A stretch of DNA of 64,000 nucleotides from JALQUL01 sp040382935 (GCA_040382935.1 JBEIEP010000005.1:37285-101284); one strand, 5' to 3'; shown: positions 49,402-58,666, numbered from the stretch's first letter. A program made the numbers and translations. The notes: generated from the sequence alone by a model not told the origin.

Positions 49402-50349
49402 ATGGGATCAAAAAAAATTGTGGTACTAGGCACCGGCGGCACGATTGCTGGGCGCTCTGCGGTTGTGGGAGATAACGTGGGCTACACCGCCGGTCAGGTG
49501 GCGGTGAGTGATTTGCTGGTGTCGCTGCCCGACGTAGTGGGCGCAACGGTACTTGCCGAACAGATAGCCCAGGTAGATAGCAAAGATATGGGTTTTGCCA
49601 TCTGGCAAGCTCTTTTGACCCGTGTTCACCATTGGGTAAACGTAGAGAAGGTGGATGGCGTGGTCATCACCCACGGCACCGATACCCTAGAAGAAACCGC
49701 CTACTTTTTGCACAGTGCCCTGGATACCGCCGTGCCAGTGGTTTTGACCTGCGCCATGCGCCCGGCCTCGTCGCAAAACCCGGATGGCCCGCAAAACATG
49801 CGCGACGCCCTGGTCTTGGCCCAACACGCAGTGGCCACTGGCGTGGTGGTGGTGTGTGCCGGTGTGATTCACAGTGCTGCGGATGTACAAAAGCTCTATC
49901 CCTATCGCCTCGATGCGTTTGTGAGTGGCGATGCCGGTGTGCTGGGCTACGTCGAAGAAGGGCAGATTAGGCAGTGCCGCCCCTGGCAAGCCCCTTTGGG
50001 GGCCTGTGCCTCTGCCTCGCTTCAGACGCTTACGCCCCAGGCTTGGCCCTATGTAGAAGTGATCTTCAGCTATGCAGGATGCACAGGCGCAGTGGTCGAT
50101 GCGTTGCTGGCATTGCCGCCACAGGCCAGACCCCAGGGCTTGGTGGTCGCGGCCACTGGCAATGGCACCTTGCACACGTCTTTGCTAGAGGCCTTGAACC
50201 GGGCCCAGGCCCAGGGCCTGCGCGTAATTCTTACCACCCGTTGCACCCTAGGCCCTATGGTGCCGGGAGCCGCCTGGCCGTTTGAGGCACTGCCCGGTTC
50301 TTCGCCCGTAAAGGCGCGTATCGCCTTGATGCTGCGGTTAATGGGCTAA
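49402..50349 (+). CDS. L-asparaginase family protein
   Basis: A 315-residue asparaginase/glutaminase-family enzyme that hydrolyses asparagine to aspartate and ammonia. The nucleophile Thr14 is in LGTGGTIAGR; the second catalytic motif is VVITHGTDTLEETAYFL, and AADVQKLYPYR supplies the conserved Lys. No signal peptide is visible, so a cytoplasmic location is likely. I chose ATG 49402 (MGSKKIVVLGTGG) as homologues begin there; ATG 49384 is possible. The promoter region overlaps the lexA SOS boxes, so the gene could be partly under LexA control, which would be unusual. Confidence 0.9.
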   Translation: MGSKKIVVLGTGGTIAGRSAVVGDNVGYTAGQVAVSDLLVSLPDVVGATVLAEQIAQVDSKDMGFAIWQALLTRVHHWVNVEKVDGVVITHGTDTLEETAYFLHSALDTAVPVVLTCAMRPASSQNPDGPQNMRDALVLAQHAVATGVVVVCAGVIHSAADVQKLYPYRLDAFVSGDAGVLGYVEEGQIRQCRPWQAPLGACASASLQTLTPQAWPYVEVIFSYAGCTGAVVDALLALPPQARPQGLVVAATGNGTLHTSLLEALNRAQAQGLRVILTTRCTLGPMVPGAAWPFEALPGSSPVKARIALMLRLMG

Positions 50350-50360
50350 GCGGTTCAGCG

Positions 50361-50618
50361 CTAGCGGCGGCTGAGCCAGTGGGTCAGCTCGGTGCCGTTG
50401 CGAACTTGCTGCAACAAGGTGTTGCCGGTTTGCCGGGCAAAGTCCTGAAAATCCCGCTCTGAGTTGGGGTCGGTTGCAATCACCTTGACCACCTGGCCCG
50501 AGGTAAGCGTGGCCAGTCCTTTTTTGGCTTTCAGGATGGGCAAGGGGCAATTCAAGCCCCTAGCGTCGATTTCCAAGTCAAAGGGCAATGGTGCGTTGGG
50601 GGAGGGTGCCGGTTGCAT
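50361..50618 (-). CDS. TusA/SirA-like sulfurtransferase family protein
   Basis: An 85-residue TusA-like protein with the family signature GLNCPLPILKAKKGL and the sulfur-carrying Cys24. In E. coli TusA relays sulfur to tRNA 2-thiouridylation; many paralogues serve other sulfur transfer routes, so I do not assign the gene name. ATG 50618 is chosen; a TTG at 50639 is less likely. It lies 75 bases after the RsmB-like methyltransferase gene on the same strand. Confidence 0.88.
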   Translation of the reverse strand: MQPAPSPNAPLPFDLEIDARGLNCPLPILKAKKGLATLTSGQVVKVIATDPNSERDFQDFARQTGNTLLQQVRNGTELTHWLSRR

Positions 50619-50693
50619 GGTAAAAAAATTGGCAATCAAAAAGGGGATGATAAATCCGAGGCAAAAAAAAGAGGCAATCCGGAAAGGGCATTT

Positions 50694-52016
50694 CTAATCT
50701 TTGCGTTCCCAAACCGCCGCAAAAAAGCCATCGCTAGCGTGTTGATGGGGCCAAAGTCGCAAATAAAGGCCGTCACTGGAACACAGAGATGCCGCCCCTT
50801 CTATTTTTTGGCGCGTCAAAATGGTCTGTGCTGAGACAGGCATAAAACCAGTATGGTCTTTGGAAAAGGCCTGTGCGATGGCTTCGTTCTCTTCTTGCAG
50901 CAGGCTACAGGTGGCGTAAACCAATCGGCCTTTGGAGGCCACCAAGACTGCCGCTGCGGCAAGAATGCGATGCTGTAGCTGCACCAACTCAGCCACCCGC
51001 GCCGGGGTCAATCGCCACTTAAGCGCCGGGTTGCGGCGCAAAGTGCCGGTGCCAGAGCAGGGCGCGTCCACCAACACGCGGTTCACCTTGGCCTGCATAC
51101 GCGCCAAGCGGGAATCGGCCTCGTCTGCAATCACCAGCGTGTGCACCTGGGTTAAGCCGCTTTTTACCAGCCGGGGCTGCAAACCCTCTAGCCGCTTGTT
51201 AGAGGTGTCGTAGGCATACAAGCGCCCGGTGTTGCGCATCATGGCCCCCAGCGCCAGGGTTTTGCCGCCACCACCGGCACAAAAATCCACCACGGTTTCG
51301 TTGCGCTTGGCCTCTGTGAGCAGAGCAATCAACTGCGAGCCCTCGTCTTGAATCTCCACCAAGCCTTGTTGATACTCGGGCAACTGGGCCAATTTAACCC
51401 GCTCTTGTAGGCGCAATCCCCAGGGGCTGTAAGCGGTAGGCTCAGCCATCACACCCGCAGCCCTTAATTGGTCAAGCACGGCACTTCGTTTGGCTTTTTC
51501 AAGGTTCACCCGCAGGTCCACTGGGGCGGTGGTCTCTAGCGCTTGGCACAGGGCAGGCAGCGCTGGCCCTAGCAGGGGCTGTACCCGTTGCACCAGCCAG
51601 TCGGGCCAGTTAAGTTGGGCCGCTGGCGGCAACTGGGTGGGGTCTTGCGCCACCGCCTGGGCCAACCAAGTGGCCTCCTCGGGCGTTAGGGCGGGTGCAA
51701 GGTAGTCCGTCCACCAGGTGGGGCGGGCGGCGTCGGGGCTGGGTTGGTCCAGGGCACCCCCACCGTGCGAGAGTGCAAAGCCCAACAAGGCCAAGCGGCG
51801 CATTTCTGGCCCTGGCCCTGTTTGGGCCAGGTGTTCACATCGGTAGCGCTGGCGCATCACCGTGTAAATCACACTGGCCATGCTGTCGCGTTCGCGCGCA
51901 CCGGCACGGCGTGAGCGGCTTAAAAAATCGCCGATCAAGCTGTCTAGCGGCTGTTCAAATTTCATGGCCAGCGCCAGCAGTTCCGTGCAGTCGTGAAGGT
52001 AGTCTTTGGGGTGCAT
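50694..52016 (-). CDS. RsmB/NOP family RNA cytosine-5 methyltransferase
   Basis: A 440-residue SAM-dependent m5C RNA methyltransferase. The N-terminal helical RsmB-like part is followed by the Rossmann domain: VVDFCAGGGGKTLALGAMM (SAM loop), VLVDAPCSGTGTLRRNP (motif IV with Cys), and LVYATCSLLQEENE (motif VI with the catalytic Cys). The family methylates rRNA (E. coli RsmB acts on 16S C967). The N-terminal NusB-like part is shorter than usual and diverged, so the rRNA target is uncertain. It starts 11 bases after the purN stop and is followed by the TusA-like gene. Confidence 0.88.
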   Translation of the reverse strand: MHPKDYLHDCTELLALAMKFEQPLDSLIGDFLSRSRRAGARERDSMASVIYTVMRQRYRCEHLAQTGPGPEMRRLALLGFALSHGGGALDQPSPDAARPTWWTDYLAPALTPEEATWLAQAVAQDPTQLPPAAQLNWPDWLVQRVQPLLGPALPALCQALETTAPVDLRVNLEKAKRSAVLDQLRAAGVMAEPTAYSPWGLRLQERVKLAQLPEYQQGLVEIQDEGSQLIALLTEAKRNETVVDFCAGGGGKTLALGAMMRNTGRLYAYDTSNKRLEGLQPRLVKSGLTQVHTLVIADEADSRLARMQAKVNRVLVDAPCSGTGTLRRNPALKWRLTPARVAELVQLQHRILAAAAVLVASKGRLVYATCSLLQEENEAIAQAFSKDHTGFMPVSAQTILTRQKIEGAASLCSSDGLYLRLWPHQHASDGFFAAVWERKD

Positions 52017-52027
52017 GGGGGGCTGAC

Positions 52028-52678
52028 TTAAAGCGAGGTGGAATGCATGGGGGGCAATGGTGGTAATGGTGACATCTGTGCGCCTGTTGGGTTGGACCGG
52101 GCATTTTGCAGCAGGCTGGCAATCACCTGTGGGTACAAAAGGTGCTCTTGCACCAACACCCTTGCAGCCAACTGGTCGGCGGTATCACCGGGCAAAATGG
52201 GCACACTGGTTTGGCCCATTACCGCCCCGTCGTCCAGTTCGGCAGTGACCCAATGCACCGATGCGCCCGCCTCTGTACAACCTGCGTCAATGGCCCGCTG
52301 GTGCGTGTGCAGTCCCTTGAATGCAGGCAGTAGAGAGGGGTGAATGTTGATCAATCGCCCTTGGTAATGGTGCACAAAATCGGCACCCAACACCCGCATA
52401 AAGCCAGCCAACACCACCAAAGCAGGTTGGTAGGTGTCAATACGCGCCCGCAGGTCCGCTTCAAACGCCTCGCGGGTGGCAAAGTTGCTATGGACTAACA
52501 CCTCGGTGGCTATGCCTGCTGCCTGCGCCTTTTGCAAGCCGCTTGCGTCGGCCCGGTTGCTGATAACGGCGGCCACCCGTGCCTGGTAACGGCTACCCCA
52601 TTGCTGCTCTTGTGCCGTGCGAACAATGGCCGCCATGTTGGAGCCCGAGCCAGAGATCAGTATCACGATGTTTTTCAT
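52028..52678 (-). CDS. purN: Phosphoribosylglycinamide formyltransferase
   Basis: Third step of purine synthesis: formylation of GAR with 10-formyl-THF. The 216-residue protein starts MKNIVILISGSGSNMAAIV with the phosphate loop and carries the active-site IHPSLLPAFKG and DAGCTEAGASVHWV, then DDGAVMGQ. Family length is about 212. The upstream frame stays open to 52858, but the sequence before ATG 52678 has no resemblance. It leads a probable operon purN-rsmB-like-tusA-like and is divergent from surE. Confidence 0.95.
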   Translation of the reverse strand: MKNIVILISGSGSNMAAIVRTAQEQQWGSRYQARVAAVISNRADASGLQKAQAAGIATEVLVHSNFATREAFEADLRARIDTYQPALVVLAGFMRVLGADFVHHYQGRLINIHPSLLPAFKGLHTHQRAIDAGCTEAGASVHWVTAELDDGAVMGQTSVPILPGDTADQLAARVLVQEHLLYPQVIASLLQNARSNPTGAQMSPLPPLPPMHSTSL

Positions 52679-52856
52679 TGTTCTATAGCGGTTTGCGCAA
52701 CCGCCAATTGTTGCACGGCATTTCTGGTGTGATTCACCCAACGGCCGTTCATTTGCCAAGTCTTGGAATCCCCCTCTATGCTTCATCGCCAATCTGGGAA
52801 CGCCTGAACCGCCTATGGTGTAATTGATCAAACAACGGCCCACCGCAGGACTTTTC

Positions 52857-53618
52857 ATGAAAATTTTGGTTTGTAACGACGACGGCTACCAAGCCCCCGG
52901 CATTGTGGCCCTGGCCACGGCTTTGGCCCCTTTGGGCGACTTAGAAGTCATTGCCCCAGAGCTAAACAACAGTGCCAAGTCCAATGCTTTGACCTTGGCT
53001 ACGCCGCTTTCGGTGCGTACCGCTGCCAACGGTTATCGCTACGTCAACGGAACGCCGGCCGACTGTGTGCACATCGCCCTGACCGGCCTCTTGGGTTATC
53101 GCCCCGACCTAGTGGTGTCTGGCATTAACAATGGCGCGAATATGGGCGACGACACCATTTACTCGGGCACCGTAGGCGCGGCCATGGAGGGCTATTTGAT
53201 GGGCATTCCGTCGATAGCTTTTTCTCAGGTAGAAAAAGGATGGGCGCACCTTGACAGCGCCGCGCTGGTGGTGGCTCAATTGGTGGCCGATTTGCAGCGG
53301 GCTGGGCAAATCGGCAAAACCCCCTGGCTGCTCAATGTGAACATACCTAACCGGCCCAAAGAAGCGCTTAAATCCACCAAAATTTCCCGCCTGGGTCGAC
53401 GTCACAGCGCCGAACCCGTGATCAGCCAAGTTAACCCCATGGGGGAGACTATGTACTTGATTGGTAGCGCAGGCGCGGTGCTAGACGACGCACCGGGCAC
53501 GGATTTTCATGCCACCTTCGAAGGCCATGTATCCGTCACCCCCTTGCAAATCGACCTGACCGACTACAAAAAGATGGACCAATGGCTGGCCTTGGGTGTG
53601 AAATTGGGTGGCGATTGA
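52857..53618 (+). CDS. surE: 5'/3'-nucleotidase SurE
   Basis: Stationary-phase survival protein, a metal-dependent nucleoside 5'- and 3'-monophosphatase. The 253-residue protein has the metal ligands at the family positions: Asp8 and Asp9 in CNDDGYQAPG, Ser39 in ELNNSAKSNALTL, and Asn in VSGINNGANMGDDTIYSGTV. ATG 52857 has GCAGGA upstream. In many proteobacteria surE stands before pcm/nlpD/rpoS; here it is followed by acyl-CoA dehydrogenase genes. Confidence 0.95.
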   Translation: MKILVCNDDGYQAPGIVALATALAPLGDLEVIAPELNNSAKSNALTLATPLSVRTAANGYRYVNGTPADCVHIALTGLLGYRPDLVVSGINNGANMGDDTIYSGTVGAAMEGYLMGIPSIAFSQVEKGWAHLDSAALVVAQLVADLQRAGQIGKTPWLLNVNIPNRPKEALKSTKISRLGRRHSAEPVISQVNPMGETMYLIGSAGAVLDDAPGTDFHATFEGHVSVTPLQIDLTDYKKMDQWLALGVKLGGD

Positions 53619-53703
53619 TGGGCCTTTAGCCCCTCACTTGTCACCCTTTGGACAGGGCGATAACGCGAAATGTGATAAAAAAGTTGCAACAGGAGAACAC
53701 CGC

Positions 53704-54903
53704 ATGGATTTAGCATTTACCCCTGAAGAACAGACTTTTCGTGAAGAAATTCGGGCATGGGTAAAAACCCATCTGCCCGCTGACCTTTCTCACAAGGTGC
53801 ACAACGCCTTGCGTCTGACCCGTGACGATATGCAAAATTGGGCCAAAATTTTGGGCCGCAAAGGCTGGCTGGGCTATGGTTGGCCACAAGAATTCGGCGG
53901 CCCTGGCTGGAACGCCGTACAGCGCCACCTGTTTGAAGAAGAATGCGCGCTGGCTGGCGCCCCCCGCGTCGTGCCCTTTGGCCCTGTGATGGTGGCCCCC
54001 GTGATCATGGCTTTTGGCAACCCCGAGCAACAGCAGCGCTTTTTGCCCGGTATCGCCAGTGGTGAGGTGTGGTGGAGCCAAGGCTATAGCGAGCCTGGCG
54101 CTGGTTCTGATCTGGCCTCTGTCAAAACCCGTGCCGAACGGGTGGGAAACCACTACATCGTCAACGGCCAAAAAACCTGGACCACCCTGGGCCAGTTTGG
54201 CGAATGGATTTTTTGCCTGGTACGCACCAGCAACGAGGGCAAGCCCCAAACCGGCATCAGCTTTTTGCTGATCGACATGAAGTCCAAAGGTGTGACCGTG
54301 CGCCCCATCGTGTTGATGGACGGCGAGCCCGAGGTCAACGAGGTGTTTTTTGACAACGTAGAGGTGCCCGTTGAAAACCTCATCGGTGAAGAAAACAAGG
54401 GCTGGACCTATGCCAAGCATTTGCTCAGTCACGAGCGCACCAACATCGCCGACGTGAACCGCGCCAAGCGTGAGTTAGAACGCCTAAAGCGTATCGCCAA
54501 GGCCGAGGGTGTGTATGACGACGCACGTTTTAGAGACGAGATTGCCAAACTCGAGGTCGATGTGGTGGCCCTTGAGATGATGGTGCTGCGCGTACTGGCG
54601 GCGGCCAAGTCTGGCAAAAATTCGCTGGATGTGGCGGGCCTGCTCAAAATCAGGGGCAGTGAGATCCAACAACGCTACAGTGAATTGATGATGCTGGCCG
54701 CAGGCCCCTCTGCACTGCCTTACGTGGCAGAGGCCATGGACGCCGGTTGGCAGGGCGACCAGGTGGGCGCATTGGGCCTGCCCAACGGAAACCGCCAAAA
54801 TGCGCCCTTGGCAGGCACGTATTTCAATATGCGTAAAACCACGATTTACGGTGGCTCCAACGAAGTGCAACGCAATATCGTTGCGCAAACCGTGCTGGGT
54901 TAA
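53704..54903 (+). CDS. Acyl-CoA dehydrogenase, pimeloyl-CoA dehydrogenase large-subunit-like
   Basis: A 399-residue acyl-CoA dehydrogenase with the FAD-binding QGYSEPGAGSDLASVKTRA motif and GQKTWTTLGQ, and the C-terminal TTIYGGSNEVQRNIVAQTVLG. MDLAFTPEEQTFREEIRAW and the NALRLTRDDMQNWAKIL segment resemble the large subunit of the two-gene pimeloyl-CoA dehydrogenase (PimC). It is followed after 33 bases by a second dehydrogenase gene like PimD, which strengthens this reading. The ATG at 53704 has CAGGAGA upstream; the frame extends further back without resemblance. Substrate specificity is inferred. Confidence 0.88.
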   Translation: MDLAFTPEEQTFREEIRAWVKTHLPADLSHKVHNALRLTRDDMQNWAKILGRKGWLGYGWPQEFGGPGWNAVQRHLFEEECALAGAPRVVPFGPVMVAPVIMAFGNPEQQQRFLPGIASGEVWWSQGYSEPGAGSDLASVKTRAERVGNHYIVNGQKTWTTLGQFGEWIFCLVRTSNEGKPQTGISFLLIDMKSKGVTVRPIVLMDGEPEVNEVFFDNVEVPVENLIGEENKGWTYAKHLLSHERTNIADVNRAKRELERLKRIAKAEGVYDDARFRDEIAKLEVDVVALEMMVLRVLAAAKSGKNSLDVAGLLKIRGSEIQQRYSELMMLAAGPSALPYVAEAMDAGWQGDQVGALGLPNGNRQNAPLAGTYFNMRKTTIYGGSNEVQRNIVAQTVLG

Positions 54904-54936
54904 TCCGGGCCATACGAGCACATCAAGGACAAACAA

Positions 54937-56049
54937 ATGGACTTCGATTTTTCTGACGACCAAGAACAATTGCGTGACGCTGTGCGTCGCTGGGTGGACA
55001 AAGCCTACACCTTTGACAAACGCCGCGCCATTACCAAATCGGGCGGTTTTTCACCCGCTATCTACAACGAGCTGGCCGAGTTGGGCTTGTGCGGACTGCT
55101 GATCTCTGAAGAGCAGGGCGGCATGGGCATGGGGCCGGTCGAAGCCATGGTGGTGATGGAAGAGCTAGGCCGTGGGCTGGTGATGGAGCCACTGGCCCAA
55201 ACCTTAATGGCCAGTCACGCCCTGCGTTATGCGCCAGCTCCATTGCAATCGCAGTGGCTGCCCGATGTGGCCAGCGGCGAGGCCTTGGTCGCCTTGGCGG
55301 TGCAAGAGCGCTCGGCGCGCTACCAGTTGAACTGGGCCGATACCACCGCGGTGCAATCGGGCAGTGCTTGGGTTGTTTCGGGTAAAAAGATATTGGTCGC
55401 TGCGGGCGCACACGCCAAGGCTTTTGTTGTGTCGGCAATGGTCAATGGGCAACTGGGTTTGTTTTTGGTCGAGTCTGGGCAAGACGCGGTTGCCGTTAAC
55501 GCCTTTTTGACGCAAGACGGAGCCGCTAGCGCCGATGTGCAGTTTTCAGGTGCGGTTGCGCAGGTCATCTCGCTTGATGGACTGGCCGCTTTAGAAGAAG
55601 CCACAGACCTGGGTATCGCCGCCCTGTGCGCCGAAGGGGTGGGGGCCATGGACAAGGTCATGGAGATCACTGTGGACTACCTCAACACCCGCAAACAGTT
55701 TGGCGTAGCCATAGGCTCGTTTCAGGCCTTGCGCCATCGCACGGCCGATTTAAAAATGCAACTAGAGTTGGCACGCTCCATGAGCTACTACGCCACGCTC
55801 AAACTGGGCGCACCCGCCGACGAACGCCGCGCCGCCATGGCCAGGGCCAAATACCAATTGGGCTGCTCTATGCGTTTAATTGGCCAGCAGTCGGTGCAAA
55901 TGCACGGCGGCATTGCCATGACCGATGAGTACGTGATCAGCCATTACTTCAAGCGCTTAACCCAAATGGAGATGACCCTAGGCGACAGCATGCACCATCT
56001 GGGTGAGGTGTCAGCGCGTATGCAGGATACCGCCGGGGTGTTTGCCTAG
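54937..56049 (+). CDS. Acyl-CoA dehydrogenase, pimeloyl-CoA dehydrogenase small-subunit-like
   Basis: A 370-residue acyl-CoA dehydrogenase. The N-terminal helical domain (FSDDQEQLRDAVRRWVDKAY, RAITKSGGFSPAIYNELAEL) and GMGMGPVEAMVVMEELGRGL match the small subunit of the pimeloyl-CoA dehydrogenase pair (PimD). The C-terminal FAD domain has TRKQFGVAIGSFQALRHRTAD and QMHGGIAMTDEYVISHYFKR with the QMHGGIG-like signature. The middle beta domain is shorter than usual. Together with the preceding gene it likely forms a heteromeric enzyme for dicarboxyl-CoA or medium-chain acyl-CoA; this is inferred from neighbours and resemblance. Confidence 0.87.
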   Translation: MDFDFSDDQEQLRDAVRRWVDKAYTFDKRRAITKSGGFSPAIYNELAELGLCGLLISEEQGGMGMGPVEAMVVMEELGRGLVMEPLAQTLMASHALRYAPAPLQSQWLPDVASGEALVALAVQERSARYQLNWADTTAVQSGSAWVVSGKKILVAAGAHAKAFVVSAMVNGQLGLFLVESGQDAVAVNAFLTQDGAASADVQFSGAVAQVISLDGLAALEEATDLGIAALCAEGVGAMDKVMEITVDYLNTRKQFGVAIGSFQALRHRTADLKMQLELARSMSYYATLKLGAPADERRAAMARAKYQLGCSMRLIGQQSVQMHGGIAMTDEYVISHYFKRLTQMEMTLGDSMHHLGEVSARMQDTAGVFA

Positions 56050-56054
56050 GATTC

Positions 56055-56729
56055 CTAAGGCTTGGCCTGCAAGGCGTTGGATTCCATAATCTGAACACCG
56101 GCCTGGGCGCTGTTGGCAACGGCGCTCACCAAGGCGTTTGCCACCTTATAAGCCGATATGGGTCTTAAGCGTGCGGGCAACAGGCCACCTATGACGCGCC
56201 CTAAGGCTGCACCGATTTTTTCACCCGGTCTGGCAATCTGTCCCAAAGCCTCTCGGTCGCCTAGCAACAGCGAGGGGCGGGCAATCACCAAGGTGGGCCA
56301 GCCCATTTGCTCTAGGGCTTGTTCCGCCTCGCCCTTCACGCGGTTGTAAAACACGCCAGATTGTGGATTGGCCCCTAGGGCACTCACCACACCTAAGCGG
56401 GTGGCACCGGCTTTTAAAGCAGCTTGGGCGCTGGCCACCACCGCATCAAAATCAACCCGCCGGAACGCCGCTTGGCTACCCGCCTGTTTGATGGTGGTGC
56501 CCAACGCAATCCAGGCGTGATCGATACGCGGCAACGCCGGCAAATTGTCAAACGAAACGACGTGCTGCAACAGTTTGGGATGCGTTTGGGCCAACGGCCG
56601 ACGCACCAACACGTGTACTTGGTTGTACCGGCTATCGTTCAAAAGCTCGGCCAGGACCTGCTGGCCCACGAGGCCGCTTGCCCCCGCCACCAAAGCGCTT
56701 AGGACCGGCTGGGAAGCCGGTTGGCCCAT
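56055..56729 (-). CDS. NAD(P)-binding oxidoreductase (atypical SDR, NmrA/HTATIP2-like)
   Basis: A 224-residue atypical short-chain dehydrogenase-like protein with a Rossmann loop SALVAGASGLVGQQVL and the YNRVKGEAEQALEQ segment. It resembles the NAD(P)-binding family of small oxidoreductases such as YraR; no substrate can be read off. I start at ATG 56729 (MGQPASQPVLS); an upstream ATG at 56801 or 56813 would extend the overlap with rhlE. The start lies inside the 3' end of rhlE in another frame (overlap 98 bases). It is convergent with the acyl-CoA dehydrogenase gene, with stops only a few bases apart. Confidence 0.82.
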   Translation of the reverse strand: MGQPASQPVLSALVAGASGLVGQQVLAELLNDSRYNQVHVLVRRPLAQTHPKLLQHVVSFDNLPALPRIDHAWIALGTTIKQAGSQAAFRRVDFDAVVASAQAALKAGATRLGVVSALGANPQSGVFYNRVKGEAEQALEQMGWPTLVIARPSLLLGDREALGQIARPGEKIGAALGRVIGGLLPARLRPISAYKVANALVSAVANSAQAGVQIMESNALQAKP

Positions 56730-58599
56730 TGGGGCCTGCTCCGCCGCCCATGGGGTTTCTTGGGCCTTTGGGTGGGCCACTGCGTTTGTTTCTGTCTGCA
56801 TAGGAGTCCACACTGGTTCTTAAAGGATTGGGTTGTCCATCAATCTCTTTCTGGGCAGGCACCACGCGGGCGCGGCGGTCCAGACCTACACCCAGTCCTG
56901 GGCTGTGGTTGACATGGCGGGGTTGGAAGTCGTCATCCGCAAAATCACCATCGGGCGCGCCGTCAGGGCGGGCATCGGCGGGCGGACGGCGGGGGCGATC
57001 AAAGCGGTTTTGTCCGTTAGGGCCTTGGCCATTTTGCACATTGCCGTAGGGCGGTTGATTGGGGTTGAGGCCGCCCGGGCGTGGGCCTCTTTGGTTACGA
57101 GGCCCGGGGCCGTTGCGGTCATCGCGCGGGCCGCGTGGGCCTCTGCCATCGCGAGATTGCAAGGCGTTGGGGTCAAAAGGCCGGTCATCTTGGCCTTGGC
57201 CCACAGGGCGTGGCCCACGGTTACCAAAGCCGGCGCGTTGGCCGTTGCCACCGCCACCTGGGCGTCCGTCGCGGTTGCCACCGCCCGCGCCACCTGCGCC
57301 AGCAGCACCCGGGCCTTTGCGCTCACGCACACGTTGCAGCATTTCAGTACGGGCGGCACGCGCCGCAGCAGCCATTACGTCACGGCTTGGGGGGCGGCCC
57401 AGGCCGCCCCACAGGGTTTGACGGCCCATGGCAATCGGTTCGGCACGTTCACCTTCGTCGGGGCCAAAGCCTTCTACGGGGTTGCGTGGCAAGGACTGTT
57501 TGGTAAACAGTTCGATCTCGGCCATAAAGCCTTCTTCGTCCAGACACATCAGGTTTACCGCTTCGCCTGATGCACCCGCGCGTCCGGTGCGACCAATGCG
57601 GTGTACGTAGTCTTCAACTACGTTGGGGATTTCGTAGTTCACCACGTGGGGCAATTCGTCAATGTCAATGCCGCGTGCCGCAATGTCGGTGGCCACCAGC
57701 ACTTTAACTTCGCCTTTTTTGAAGCCTTCAAGGGCTTGGGTGCGGGCCGATTGGCTTTTGTTGCCGTGCAGTGCCATGGCCGAGATACCGGATTTTTCAA
57801 GGGCTTCGGCCACGTGGTTGGCACCAAACTTGGTGCGCGTAAACACCAGCACTTGGCTCCAGTTGTTCTCATTGATGAGATGGGCCAGCAACAGCTTTTT
57901 CTTGGCACGGCCCACGGGGATCACCACCTGCGCAATGCGCTCGACGGTGGTGTTGCGTGGGGTGACTTGGATGTGCAGCGGGTCTTTGAGCAGGTTGTTG
58001 GCCAGGTCGCGAATTTCGTCGCTAAATGTGGCCGAAAACAACAGGCTTTGTTTGGCAGAAGGCAGCAGAGCCAGAATCTTTTTAACGTCGTAGATAAAGC
58101 CCATGTCTAGCATGCGGTCGGCTTCGTCTAGCACCAAAATTTGGACCTGTGACAGGTCCACCGCGCCTTGCTGATGCAAGTCAAGCAAACGGCCGGGCGT
58201 GGCCACCAGGATATCGACACCTGATTTGAGCAATTTCATTTGCGGGTGAATACCCACGCCACCAAACACCACCGTGGAGCTCAGTTGCAGGTATTTGCCA
58301 TAGGTGCGGGCCGACTCTTGCACCTGTGCGGCCAGTTCGCGGGTGGGGGTGAGCACCAGTGCCCTAATGCCCACACCGCCACTGGCGTTGGTGGCGCTGC
58401 GCGACATACTGAGTTTGTGCAGTATGGGCAGGGTAAAGGCGGCCGTTTTACCGGTGCCCGTTTGGGCACCGCCTAGTACGTCGCGCCCCTCTAACACCAT
58501 GGGAATGGCTTGGGCTTGAATAGGGGTGGGGGTCTCGTACCCGTGCTCACGCACGGCCTTGAGAATGGCAGGAGCCAGGTTCAGTTCGTCAAATGTCAT
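56632..58599 (-). CDS. rhlE: DEAD-box RNA helicase RhlE-like
   Basis: A 655-residue DEAD-box helicase. The Q motif and motif I are at the N-terminus (FDELNLAPAILKAV, PTPIQAQAIP, AQTGTGKTAAF), motif II is VLDEADRMLDMG, then SAT and ARGIDIDELPHVVNYE and HRIGRTGRAG. About 250 residues of low complexity follow, rich in Gly, Arg, Pro, Asp and Asn (RGPRDDRNGPG type), as in RhlE proteins of Burkholderiales; this tail is thought to bind RNA. ATG 58599 gives the family N-terminus. The 3' end overlaps the NAD(P)-binding gene in another frame. The untranslated leader contains a perfect 7-bp hairpin (58646-58666). Confidence 0.9.
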   Translation of the reverse strand: MTFDELNLAPAILKAVREHGYETPTPIQAQAIPMVLEGRDVLGGAQTGTGKTAAFTLPILHKLSMSRSATNASGGVGIRALVLTPTRELAAQVQESARTYGKYLQLSSTVVFGGVGIHPQMKLLKSGVDILVATPGRLLDLHQQGAVDLSQVQILVLDEADRMLDMGFIYDVKKILALLPSAKQSLLFSATFSDEIRDLANNLLKDPLHIQVTPRNTTVERIAQVVIPVGRAKKKLLLAHLINENNWSQVLVFTRTKFGANHVAEALEKSGISAMALHGNKSQSARTQALEGFKKGEVKVLVATDIAARGIDIDELPHVVNYEIPNVVEDYVHRIGRTGRAGASGEAVNLMCLDEEGFMAEIELFTKQSLPRNPVEGFGPDEGERAEPIAMGRQTLWGGLGRPPSRDVMAAAARAARTEMLQRVRERKGPGAAGAGGAGGGNRDGRPGGGGNGQRAGFGNRGPRPVGQGQDDRPFDPNALQSRDGRGPRGPRDDRNGPGPRNQRGPRPGGLNPNQPPYGNVQNGQGPNGQNRFDRPRRPPADARPDGAPDGDFADDDFQPRHVNHSPGLGVGLDRRARVVPAQKEIDGQPNPLRTSVDSYADRNKRSGPPKGPRNPMGGGAGPNGPTGFPAGPKRFGGGGKRPRGPAGPGRAFER

Positions 58600-58645
58600 G
58601 TTGGAATGTGCGCCCAGTCTCTGGCGCGTGGGGCCAACCCTACGT

Positions 58646-58666
58646 GGTTGCCTGTGTTGGGCAACC
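58646..58666. other. Hairpin in the lpxH-rhlE gap
   Basis: GGTTGCC and GGCAACC form a perfect 7-bp stem with a seven-base loop, about 47-67 bases upstream of the rhlE start and 125 bases after the lpxH stop. No T run is present on either strand, so it is not an intrinsic terminator by itself. Confidence 0.4.
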
